Below are positions 24,083 through 31,390 of a DNA stretch of 34,168 nucleotides, one piece after another. The position numbers and the translations under genes are program-made. The stretch is from NCBI RefSeq assembly GCF_000282215.1, contig NZ_AKJS01000116.1, positions 1 through 34,168 of the forward strand. Reading direction: 5' to 3'. Numbering within the stretch: the first letter of the stretch is position 1; every line of letters starts with the position of its first letter. Origin of the DNA: Pseudomonas sp. GM21. GTDB lineage: Bacteria > Pseudomonadota > Gammaproteobacteria > Pseudomonadales > Pseudomonadaceae. Below the pieces are notes generated by a model. The model ran no database searches. It was not told the DNA's origin and was given only the letters and a program-made list of their open reading frames with translations.

Positions 24083-24870
24083 CCGGAAAAAACCGCGACG
24101 CCTATTACTGGCGTCTGCTGGCCACTGCCGCAAGCTTCACCCTGTTCGGGTTGGGCGGCGTGTGCCTGCGGCTGGTGGTTTTTCCGTTGCTCAATTGCCT
24201 GCCCGGTGATGCCCAGACCCACCGTCTGCGCGCCCGACAAACCGTCAGCCGCTGCTTCTGGCTTTTTGTCCGGTTCATGGCCCGAACCGGCGTTCTGACC
24301 TATGACATCCAGGGTGCGGAAAAGCTCGGGCGCCCCGGGCAAATGATCCTTGCCAATCACCCCTCACTGATCGATGTCGTGTTTCTGATTGGCCTGGTGC
24401 GTCACGCCAACTGCGTCGTCAAACAAAGTCTCTGGGAAAACCCCTTTACCCGCGCCCCGCTGCGCCGCACCGAATACATCAGCAACGACGGCAGCATGGA
24501 CATGCTCGACGCGGCTGCCGACGCGCTGAAAAGCGGTCAAACCTTGATCATTTTCCCCGAAGGCACGCGCACTCAGCCTGGCGAGGCGCCGGCCTTTCAT
24601 CGGGGGGGCGCGGCAATTGCCCTGCGCGGTGCGAAAATCCTCACGCCGGTAATCATCAAGGTCAGCCCGACGACATTGACCAAGGCCGAGCCCTGGTATC
24701 GGATCCCGAAACGCCGCGTGCACTTCAGTTTTCGCGTCGGGGCCGATATAGACCCACAGACTTTCGCCGCGTGTGGCCCGCCCCCCCAGGCTTCGCGCAA
24801 GCTCAACGATTATTTGCATACATACTTTATTAAGGAGCTCGCCGAAGATGAGCGATCTGCACACGAATAG
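24058..24870 (+). CDS. PlsC-type acyltransferase (APE cluster)
   Basis: A 270-residue membrane-bound acyltransferase of the lysophosphatidic acid acyltransferase family. A hydrophobic segment near 15-45 anchors it. The catalytic HX4D motif is His101-Asp106 (NHPSLID). The glycerol-phosphate pocket motif is FPEGTRTQPG, followed by FHRGGAAIAL. The start at 24058 is preferred over a far upstream ATG because GGAAGA lies about 8 bases before it and the upstream part is another frame of the preceding gene. In the APE pathway it probably places an acyl or polyene chain on the lipid part of the product; the exact acceptor is not known from sequence. Confidence 0.9.
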   Translation: MDLASHPVTGKNRDAYYWRLLATAASFTLFGLGGVCLRLVVFPLLNCLPGDAQTHRLRARQTVSRCFWLFVRFMARTGVLTYDIQGAEKLGRPGQMILANHPSLIDVVFLIGLVRHANCVVKQSLWENPFTRAPLRRTEYISNDGSMDMLDAAADALKSGQTLIIFPEGTRTQPGEAPAFHRGGAAIALRGAKILTPVIIKVSPTTLTKAEPWYRIPKRRVHFSFRVGADIDPQTFAACGPPPQASRKLNDYLHTYFIKELAEDERSAHE

Positions 24871-25123
24871 CCTGGTACTGGAAATCAAAGAACTGATCAT
24901 CGATGCCCTCGGCCTCGAAGACATCAGTGCCGACGACATCGACAATGATCAGGCGCTGTTCGGCGAAGGCCTGGGTCTGGATTCGGTGGACGCTCTGGAG
25001 CTCGGCCTGGCAATCCAGAAAAAATACGGCATCAAAATCGACGCCGATGCCAAAGACACCCGCAATCACTTCACCAACGTGGCGAGCCTTGCGGCGTTCG
25101 TCACTGCAAAACAGGCAGCTTGA
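24848..25123 (+). CDS. apeE: Acyl carrier protein 1 (APE cluster)
   Basis: A 91-residue ACP. Ser46 in GLGLDSVDALELGLAI is the phosphopantetheine attachment site, and the four-helix ACP pattern is complete. AAGGAG lies 10 bases before the ATG, and the gene overlaps the preceding acyltransferase by 23 bases. It carries the growing polyene as a thioester. APE clusters carry two ACPs (ApeE and ApeF), and the symbol is assigned by order only. Confidence 0.92.
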   Translation: MSDLHTNSLVLEIKELIIDALGLEDISADDIDNDQALFGEGLGLDSVDALELGLAIQKKYGIKIDADAKDTRNHFTNVASLAAFVTAKQAA

Positions 25124-25132
25124 GACCGGACC

Positions 25133-25387
25133 ATGCAAACTCGTGACGACATTTTCAACACCCTGCGCGATGCCTTGGTCGAACTCTTCGAGCTGGACCC
25201 GGCACGCGTCAGCCTTGAATCGAACCTGTATCAGGATCTGGAAATCGACAGTATCGACGCCGTCGACCTGATCGATCACATCAAGCGCCAGACCGGCAAG
25301 AAAATCGCCGCCGAAGAATTCAAATCGGTGCGTACTGTCAGCGACGTGGTCGAGGCGGTCTATCGCCTGGTTCAACCCGCCGCATGA
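25133..25387 (+). CDS. apeF: Acyl carrier protein 2 (APE cluster)
   Basis: An 84-residue ACP. Ser40 in LEIDSIDAVDLIDHIKR is the phosphopantetheine site. It differs clearly from the first ACP, consistent with separate jobs such as starter loading and extension. It starts 9 bases after the first ACP stop, and its own stop overlaps the next start by ATGA. The symbol is assigned by order only. Confidence 0.92.
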   Translation: MQTRDDIFNTLRDALVELFELDPARVSLESNLYQDLEIDSIDAVDLIDHIKRQTGKKIAAEEFKSVRTVSDVVEAVYRLVQPAA

Positions 25388-25929
25388 GCCGACTGATCGG
25401 CCTTGGCCTGCTGCTCGCGGGCCTGTTGTACCCCTTCGTGGTGTATTTCGGCATGGAACATTTTGCTCCATGGCAGTTCGGCCTGCTGTTGGGCAGCCTG
25501 TGGCTGGCTCGGGCGTTGCTCGGTCCGCGCCGTCCCGGCAGCCAGTGGATGGCGACCATCGCGATAGTTTTTTGCCTGTTGCTGGCGGTGTTCGACAGCC
25601 CGTTGTTACTGCGCTGGTACCCGGTGCTGATCAGCGCGTTCATGCTTGGGCTATTTGGCCTGAGCCTCAAATTCGGCCCGCCGATGGTTGAACGCCTGGC
25701 GCGCCTGCGTGAACCGCACTTGCCGGCCCGGGCCATTATTTATACGCGCCAGGTGACGATTGTCTGGTGTGTGTTTTTAATCTTTAACGGCTTGCTCGCC
25801 GCTGCCCTGACCCTGTGGGCGCCGCTGAGCTGGTGGATGTTGTACACCGGCCTTATTTCCTATGGATTGATGGGCCTGCTGTTTGCCATTGAATGGCTGA
25901 TACGACAACGGGTACGAGGCCACTCATGA
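25384..25929 (+). CDS. Small inner-membrane protein of the COG4648 type (APE cluster)
   Basis: A 181-residue hydrophobic protein with about five membrane helices (MSRLIGLGLLLAGLLYPFVV at the N-terminus; WCVFLIFNGLLAAALTLWAP and GLISYGLMGLLFAIEWLI at the end). Proteins of this kind occur in the same position in aryl-polyene clusters, between the ACPs and the ligase. The molecular role is unknown; holding the cytoplasmic synthase at the membrane is one possibility. The short basic middle part (about 85-110, RLARLREPHLPARA) would be cytoplasmic. It overlaps both neighbours by ATGA. Confidence 0.85.
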   Translation: MSRLIGLGLLLAGLLYPFVVYFGMEHFAPWQFGLLLGSLWLARALLGPRRPGSQWMATIAIVFCLLLAVFDSPLLLRWYPVLISAFMLGLFGLSLKFGPPMVERLARLREPHLPARAIIYTRQVTIVWCVFLIFNGLLAAALTLWAPLSWWMLYTGLISYGLMGLLFAIEWLIRQRVRGHS

Positions 25930-27605
25930 ATTGGATAACGCTTGAGCAGCTATTGCTCAAGGCTCAGCCGGAGCGCGCCGTAACGGCCGAACCGGCAATG
26001 AATCATGCACAGCTGTGCGACCAGGCCCTGCGCCTGGCGGCTGGCTTGCAAGGCGAAGGTGTGCAGCGCATCGCCGTGCACCTTGAAGACGCCTCTGACC
26101 TGGCGATTGCCTTGCTCGGTGCCTGGCGCGCCGGCGTCAGCGTGCTGCTGCCTGCCGATCTACAACCGCAGACACGCCAGCGCTGGTCCGGCGAAGTCGA
26201 TCTGTGGCTGACCGATCTTGCTGATGACAGGCATCTGAGTGATTACCGTCATCCGCCTCTTGCGGGTGCGGTACTGGATTTGGACACCTGCCAGTTGAGC
26301 CTTTGCACCTCTGGCTCCAGCGGTGACCCCAAGCGTATCGACAAAACCCTGCGCCAACTGGCCAATGAAGTTCAAGCGCTGGAGCAGCTCTGGGGCGCCG
26401 ACCTGGGCGAGGCGTGCATCATCGGCAGCGTCGCCACCCAACACATCTATGGGCTGCTGTTCCGAGTGCTGTGGCCCTTGTGCGCCGGGCGAGCGTTCGT
26501 ACGCAAGCAGCTGGCGTTCCCCGAGGACTTGCAGCGCGCCAGCCGTGAACACCCCGCCTTCGCCTGGGTCGCCAGCCCGGCGCTGCTCAAGCGCATGGGT
26601 GACAACCTCGACTGGTCGGCCTTGAGCACCGTACGACGGGTATTTTCCTCAGGTGGCGCGTTGCCCGCCGAGGCTGCGCTGCGCCTGCACCAACGTCTGC
26701 AACAATGGCCGACGGAAATCTTCGGCAGTTCCGAAACCGGCGGTATCGCCTGGCGTCAGGGCAGCGATCTCTGGCAGCCGTTTGCTGACGTCGAGTTGAG
26801 CCAGGACAGCGACGGCGCGCTGCTGATCAAATCTGCATACTTGCCCGCCGGCCACCTCGAACACACCGCTGATGCCGCACGAATCGAGGCCAACGGCCGT
26901 TTCCAATTGCTGGGACGACTGGACCGGATCGTGAAACTGGAAGAGAAACGCATTTCGCTGCCCATGCTGGAAAAAGCGCTGATGGACCATGACTGGGTCG
27001 CGCAAGCGCACCTCGGTGTGGTCCAGGAGAACCGCGCCTCGCTGGGTGCGCTGCTGGTGCTGAGCGAATCGGGGCTGCATGCCTTGCGCAATCAGGGTCG
27101 ACGCACGCTCACGCAAGCACTGCGTCAGCACCTGAGCCAACACTGCGAAGCCCTCGCCCTGCCACGACGCTGGCGATTGCTGCGGCAATTGCCCCTGAAC
27201 GCTCAGGGCAAACTGCCGCAGGCGGATGTCGAAGCCCTGCTGCTGGCGCCCCGGGTCAAGGCACCCGAAGTGCTTGAACAGGTCGAAGTCGAGGGCGAGT
27301 GGAGCCTGCAACTGGCCATCCCACCGGACCTCGCTTATTTCAGCGGCCACTTCCCACAAACGCCGGTACTGCCCGGGGTGGTACAGGTGGAGTGGGCGCT
27401 GAGCCTCGGCCAGCAACTGATGGACCTGCCGGCCAAATTCGCCGGCATGGAAGTGCTGAAGTTCCAGCAACTGGTACGCCCGGGTGACGAAATCCAGCTA
27501 CACCTGCGCTTTGACCCGGAACGCAGCAAATTGTATTTCGCCTATCGCAATGAGACCGCCACCTGCTCCAGTGGGCGGATTTTGCTGGAGGCAGCCTGTG
27601 GATAA
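25926..27605 (+). CDS. Fused aryl-acid:ACP ligase and ApeI-type dehydratase
   Basis: A 559-residue fusion. Residues 1-440 are an adenylate-forming ligase: CTSGSSGDPKRIDK (about 126-139), EIFGSSETGGIAWRQ (about 266) and GRLDRIVKLEEKRISL (about 331), with the C-terminal lysine region LNAQGKLPQADV near 426. It should activate an aryl acid such as 4-hydroxybenzoate or a cinnamate with ATP and load it on an ACP. Residues 450-559 form a FabZ/ApeI-like hotdog dehydratase, with His475 in FSGHFPQTPVLPGVVQVEWA. In E. coli-type APE clusters these are the separate genes apeH and apeI. The start at 25926 overlaps the previous stop by ATGA; an upstream in-frame ATG at 25893 has no family sequence. Confidence 0.92.
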   Translation: MNWITLEQLLLKAQPERAVTAEPAMNHAQLCDQALRLAAGLQGEGVQRIAVHLEDASDLAIALLGAWRAGVSVLLPADLQPQTRQRWSGEVDLWLTDLADDRHLSDYRHPPLAGAVLDLDTCQLSLCTSGSSGDPKRIDKTLRQLANEVQALEQLWGADLGEACIIGSVATQHIYGLLFRVLWPLCAGRAFVRKQLAFPEDLQRASREHPAFAWVASPALLKRMGDNLDWSALSTVRRVFSSGGALPAEAALRLHQRLQQWPTEIFGSSETGGIAWRQGSDLWQPFADVELSQDSDGALLIKSAYLPAGHLEHTADAARIEANGRFQLLGRLDRIVKLEEKRISLPMLEKALMDHDWVAQAHLGVVQENRASLGALLVLSESGLHALRNQGRRTLTQALRQHLSQHCEALALPRRWRLLRQLPLNAQGKLPQADVEALLLAPRVKAPEVLEQVEVEGEWSLQLAIPPDLAYFSGHFPQTPVLPGVVQVEWALSLGQQLMDLPAKFAGMEVLKFQQLVRPGDEIQLHLRFDPERSKLYFAYRNETATCSSGRILLEAACG

Positions 27606-27617
27606 GTTGAAGTCTCC

Positions 27618-27748
27618 TGTAGCAGCTGCCGAAGGCTGCGTTCGAGTGCGAAGCGCTCGCATCAACCCCACCACCTATATTCCGAGAAACCGCATATACC
27701 GGTTTAACACCGCTTCGCGCCCGGACGCAGGCTTCGCCAGCTGCTACA
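27618..27748. repeat. REP-like inverted repeat, family C (copy 1), inside the APE operon
   Basis: The ends read TGTAGCAGCTGCCGAAGGCT and the inverted GCTTCGCCAGCTGCTACA. The centre holds CGCATATACCGG and a GAAGCGCTCGC / CGCTTCGCGCC pair. It shares its ends and the CCGGACGCAG core with 31408-31548. It takes up most of the 163-base gap between the ligase/dehydratase and glycosyltransferase genes, the only sizeable gap in the operon part seen. Confidence 0.88.
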
Positions 27749-27768
27749 AGGGTGAGGTGTGACTCGGC

Positions 27769-28503
27769 ATGCATAACCCCTGCGCAATCATCCCGGTCTA
27801 CAACCACGAAACCGCCATCACCACGGTGGTCGATGCGCTGATCGCCAGTGGCCTGCCGTGCATTCTGGTGGACGATGCCAGCGATCCACCCTGTGCCAGA
27901 GTGCTCGACCAACTGGCCCGGCGCGAAAGGGTCAACCTGATCCGCCTCGCCACCAACCAGGGCAAGGGCGGCGCCGTGATGACCGGCCTGCGCGAAGCTT
28001 CACGCCTGGGTTTCAGCCACGCGTTGCAAGTGGACGCCGACGGTCAGCACGACCTTCAAGACGTGCCGCTGTTCATTGAACAATCACGCGCCCACCCGGA
28101 TTCGATGATCTGTGGTTACCCGCAATTCGACGCCAGTGTGCCTAAAGGTCGCCTGTACGCCCGCTACCTGACGCACGTGATGGTCTGGATCAACACGCTG
28201 TCCTTGCAGATTCGCGACTCCATGTGCGGCTTTCGCGTCTACCCATTGCCACCCACCCTCGCGCTGATCGATTCGGCGAAAATCGGCAAGCGCATGGACT
28301 TCGATTCGGACATCCTCGTGCGCCTGGCCTGGCGTAACCAGGCGATGCAATGGTTGCCGACCCGGGTTCATTACCCGCTCGATGGCGTCTCGCACTTTCG
28401 CCTGCTTCACGACAATGTACTGATATCCAGCATGCATACACGGCTGTTTTTCGGCATGTTGTTGCGGGCACCGGTGATCCTCTGGCGACGGTGGCGAGCA
28501 TGA
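27769..28503 (+). CDS. Family 2 glycosyltransferase (APE cluster)
   Basis: A 244-residue cytoplasmic GT-A glycosyltransferase. It starts CAIIPVYNHETAITTVVDAL, with ILVDDASDPP in the nucleotide-sugar region. The metal-binding DXD motif is Asp89-Ala-Asp91 (QVDADGQHDL), and an SMCGFRVYPL segment resembles dolichyl-phosphate-mannose-synthase-like enzymes. It probably adds a sugar to the lipid part of the aryl polyene; the sugar is not predictable. The ATG at 27769 has GAGGT about 10 bases upstream. A GTG at 27598, in the same frame and preceded by GGAGG, is cut off from it by a TGA at 27760 and a repeat. Its stop overlaps the next start by ATGA. Confidence 0.9.
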   Translation: MHNPCAIIPVYNHETAITTVVDALIASGLPCILVDDASDPPCARVLDQLARRERVNLIRLATNQGKGGAVMTGLREASRLGFSHALQVDADGQHDLQDVPLFIEQSRAHPDSMICGYPQFDASVPKGRLYARYLTHVMVWINTLSLQIRDSMCGFRVYPLPPTLALIDSAKIGKRMDFDSDILVRLAWRNQAMQWLPTRVHYPLDGVSHFRLLHDNVLISSMHTRLFFGMLLRAPVILWRRWRA

Positions 28504-29447
28504 GCAGTGACGTAGACAGAAAGCACTGGGCCGACCGCCAGGAGCGGGGCAGTTTCTGGCTGATGAAGCTCACTGCGTTCGGCGCCAAAGTATTGGGGCG
28601 GCGACTGTTGAGCCCGCTGCTGTACGGCATCGTCCTGTACTTTTTCCTGTTCGGGCGCAGCGCTCGCCAAGCCGCCTGGCAATACCAGCAACGTCTAGCC
28701 GACTGGAGCGCTCGCCCTGAGTTGCGCCCGACCCATTGGCGCGTGTTCGGCCAATTCATGGCGTTCGCCGACTCCATGCTCGACAAGCTCGACGTGTGGA
28801 ACGGCAAGCTGAGCATCGACCAGATTGAAATCATCGACCCGGCGCTGCTGCGCAATCAACTGCGTGGCAGCCGCGGACAGATGCTGGTGGGCGCGCATCT
28901 GGGCAATCTTGAGGTCTGCCGCGCACTGGCGGAAATCGGCGAAAAAGTCACGATGAACGTGCTGGTCCATACCAAGCACGCCGAGCAGTTCAACCGCTTG
29001 CTGGGGGAAGCCGGCGCGACCAATCTGCGGCTGATCCAGGTCAGCGAGCTGGACCCGGTCATCATGCTGCAATTGCATGAGCGCCTTGAGCGCGGCGAAT
29101 GGCTGGCGATTGCCGGCGACCGCGTACCGCTGCACGGCGGACGCAGCGTCACCGTGGATTTTCTCGGTCATCCGGCTGCGTTCCCTCAAGGGCCGTGGTT
29201 GCTGGCCGGTTTGCTGAAATGCCCGGTCAATCTGTTGATGTGCCTGAAGAAACCGACGGGGCAATATCGCGTGACCCTCGAACCGTTTGCCGAGGCCGTC
29301 GTGTGGAAACGCAGCGACCGCGAACAGGTCATTCATCAGTGGGCGGCCCGCTACGCCGAGCGCCTGGGTCACTATTGCCTGGAAGCGCCCCAACAATGGT
29401 TCAACTTTTACCCTTTCTGGAAGACCGATGACGACGCCAACGCATGA
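28500..29447 (+). CDS. LpxL/HtrB-type lipid acyltransferase (APE cluster)
   Basis: A 315-residue membrane acyltransferase of the lipid A late-acyltransferase family. One hydrophobic anchor lies near 40-55 (LLYGIVLYFFLFG). The catalytic HX4E motif is His133-Glu138 (GAHLGNLEV), and AGDRVPLHGGRSVTVDFLG is the second family motif. In this setting it most likely attaches the ACP-bound polyene or a fatty acid to the glycolipid part of the product rather than acting on lipid A; that is inferred from context. Its start at 28500 overlaps the glycosyltransferase stop by ATGA. Confidence 0.9.
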   Translation: MSSDVDRKHWADRQERGSFWLMKLTAFGAKVLGRRLLSPLLYGIVLYFFLFGRSARQAAWQYQQRLADWSARPELRPTHWRVFGQFMAFADSMLDKLDVWNGKLSIDQIEIIDPALLRNQLRGSRGQMLVGAHLGNLEVCRALAEIGEKVTMNVLVHTKHAEQFNRLLGEAGATNLRLIQVSELDPVIMLQLHERLERGEWLAIAGDRVPLHGGRSVTVDFLGHPAAFPQGPWLLAGLLKCPVNLLMCLKKPTGQYRVTLEPFAEAVVWKRSDREQVIHQWAARYAERLGHYCLEAPQQWFNFYPFWKTDDDANA

Positions 29448-30972
29448 GCCGGTAACCTTCGGCGAACTCCCATTGCGCATTGAAGACGTACTGGCCTTGG
29501 CCAACCGTCAGGTGCCGACGCAGTTGCAGGGCGATTCCGCGTACCGCGAGCGTATTGCCAAGGGCGCGCGATTCCTCGACTCCTTGCTGGACAAGGAAGG
29601 CGTAATTTATGGCGTGACCACCGGTTATGGCGACTCCTGCGTGGTCGCGGTGCCGCTGCATCACGTCGAGGCGTTGCCTCGTCATCTGTACACCTTCCAC
29701 GGCTGCGGCCTGGGCAAATTGCTCGATGAACAGGCCACTCGCGCGGTACTCGCCGCGCGCTTGCAGTCGTTGTGTCATGGCGTGTCCGGAGTGCGCGTGG
29801 AGCTGCTGGAGCGCCTGCAAGCGTTCCTCGAACACGACATCCTGCCGCTGATCCCGGAAGAAGGCTCGGTGGGTGCCAGCGGTGATCTGACGCCGTTGTC
29901 CTACGTTGCCGCGACGCTGTCCGGCGAGCGTGAAGTGATGTTCCGTGGCGAGCGCCGACACGCTGCCGACGTCCACCGTGAACTCGGCTGGCAGCCGCTG
30001 GTGTTGCGCCCGAAAGAAGCGCTCGCCTTGATGAACGGTACAGCGGTGATGACCGGTCTTGCCTGCCTGGCCTTCGCCCGCGCCGATTACCTGCTGCAAC
30101 TGGCCACGCGCATCACGGCGCTGAACGTGGTGGCTTTGCAGGGCAATCCTGAACACTTCGACGAACGCTTGTTCGCCGCCAAACCACACCCAGGGCAGAT
30201 GCAAGTCGCCGCATGGCTGCGCAAGGATCTGGCGATCGACGCGCCGACCGCGCCGCTGCACCGTCTGCAGGATCGCTATTCCTTGCGTTGCGCCCCCCAC
30301 GTTCTCGGTGTGTTGGCCGACAGCCTCAATTGGCTGCGTTCGTTCATCGAGATTGAACTCAACAGCGCCAACGACAATCCGATCATCGACGCCGAAGCTG
30401 AACGCGTGCTGCACGGCGGGCACTTCTACGGCGGCCACATCGCATTCGCCATGGACAGCCTGAAGAACCTGGTGGCCAACGTCGCCGACCTGCTGGACCG
30501 TCAACTCGCCCTGCTGGTGGACGAGCGTTACAACCATGGCTTGCCGAGCAATTTGTCCGGCGCCAGCGCTGACCGGGCGATGCTCAACCACGGCTTCAAA
30601 GCCGTGCAGATCGGCACCAGTGCCTGGACCGCCGAAGCACTGAAAAACACCATGCCGGCCAGCGTGTTCTCGCGTTCCACCGAGTGCCACAATCAGGACA
30701 AAGTGAGCATGGGCACCATCGCCGCCCGCGATGCGATTCGCGTGCTGGAACTGACCGAACAGGTCGCCGCCGCGACCCTGCTGGCCGCCAACCAAGGCGT
30801 ATGGCTGCGCAGCAAGGCCGAGGATGCACGGCCATTGCCGCCGGCCCTGGCCGCCATGCACAAAGAGCTGGCCAGGGATTTCCCGCCAGTCATCGAAGAC
30901 CGCGCTCTGGAAGGCGAATTGCGCCTGTGCCTGAAACGAATTGCCGAGCAACACTGGAGGCTGCATGCGTAG
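29428..30972 (+). CDS. MIO-type aromatic amino acid ammonia lyase (APE cluster)
   Basis: A 514-residue member of the histidine/phenylalanine/tyrosine ammonia-lyase family. Ala150-Ser151-Gly152 (SVGASGDLTPLSYVA) form the MIO prosthetic group. YGVTTGYGDS holds the catalytic tyrosine loop, and FIEIELNSANDNPIID and YNHGLPSNLSG are the other active-site segments. The substrate-selecting pair in HLYTFHGCGLG reads Phe-His. HAL has Ser-His, PAL Phe-Leu and bacterial TAL His-Leu or His-Gln, so the substrate is not clear. No hut genes are nearby, so histidine catabolism is unlikely. Supplying a cinnamate- or coumarate-like starter for the polyene is the likely role. The start at 29428 overlaps the previous gene by 20 bases; an upstream in-frame start at 29287 lacks family sequence. 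Confidence 0.92.
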   Translation: MTTPTHEPVTFGELPLRIEDVLALANRQVPTQLQGDSAYRERIAKGARFLDSLLDKEGVIYGVTTGYGDSCVVAVPLHHVEALPRHLYTFHGCGLGKLLDEQATRAVLAARLQSLCHGVSGVRVELLERLQAFLEHDILPLIPEEGSVGASGDLTPLSYVAATLSGEREVMFRGERRHAADVHRELGWQPLVLRPKEALALMNGTAVMTGLACLAFARADYLLQLATRITALNVVALQGNPEHFDERLFAAKPHPGQMQVAAWLRKDLAIDAPTAPLHRLQDRYSLRCAPHVLGVLADSLNWLRSFIEIELNSANDNPIIDAEAERVLHGGHFYGGHIAFAMDSLKNLVANVADLLDRQLALLVDERYNHGLPSNLSGASADRAMLNHGFKAVQIGTSAWTAEALKNTMPASVFSRSTECHNQDKVSMGTIAARDAIRVLELTEQVAAATLLAANQGVWLRSKAEDARPLPPALAAMHKELARDFPPVIEDRALEGELRLCLKRIAEQHWRLHA

Positions 30973-31390
30973 CAAGGGAGTGCTTCACACCGATACGGAA
31001 ATCCTCGTGCCGTTCTTTGACGTCGACACCATGCACGTGGTCTGGCACGGCCATTACGTGAAGTATCTGGAAATCGCCCGCTGTGCGCTGTTGGACAAGA
31101 TCGGCCACAACTACACGGCGATGTCCGAGTCGGGTTACGCCTGGCCGGTGATCGACTTGCAACTGCGGTACGTACGCGGCGCGGTGTTCGGCCAGAAATT
31201 GAACGTGCGGGCGAATCTGGTGGAGTGGGAGAACCGGTTGAAGATCAACTACCTGATCAGTGACCTGGAAACCGGCGAACGCCTGACTCGAGCCAGCTCC
31301 GTACAGGTCGCCGTCGACATGACCAGCCGCGAAATGCAGCTGGCCTCACCGAAGGTCTTTACCGACGCCGTCGAAAGGACGCTCGCATGA
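30965..31390 (+). CDS. Hotdog-fold acyl thioesterase (4HBT type, APE cluster)
   Basis: A 141-residue thioesterase of the 4-hydroxybenzoyl-CoA thioesterase family. The active-site segment is PFFDVDTMHVVWHGHYVKYL, with Asp21 as probable catalytic acid and the conserved WHGHY. It would hydrolyse or proof-read ACP- or CoA-bound intermediates. The start at 30965 has GGAGG 4 bases upstream and overlaps the lyase stop; an in-frame ATG at 30941 lies inside the lyase gene without a clear ribosome site. Its stop overlaps the next start by ATGA. Confidence 0.9.
   Translation: MRSKGVLHTDTEILVPFFDVDTMHVVWHGHYVKYLEIARCALLDKIGHNYTAMSESGYAWPVIDLQLRYVRGAVFGQKLNVRANLVEWENRLKINYLISDLETGERLTRASSVQVAVDMTSREMQLASPKVFTDAVERTLA

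Noticed and set aside
27598..27762. Short GTG-started frame of 54 codons in the repeat gap before the glycosyltransferase
   Set aside because: Most of it is repeat sequence, so it is not called as a gene; its start region is discussed as a possible remnant of the glycosyltransferase start.
29428..30972. Calling the lyase a histidine ammonia-lyase (hutH)
   Set aside because: It lies inside an APE operon without other hut genes and lacks the Ser-His selectivity pair, so a histidine role is not supported.
29401..30975. Open frame of 524 codons on the minus strand opposite the ammonia lyase
   Set aside because: Antisense shadow of the lyase gene, low-complexity composition, no recognisable domain and no ribosome site.
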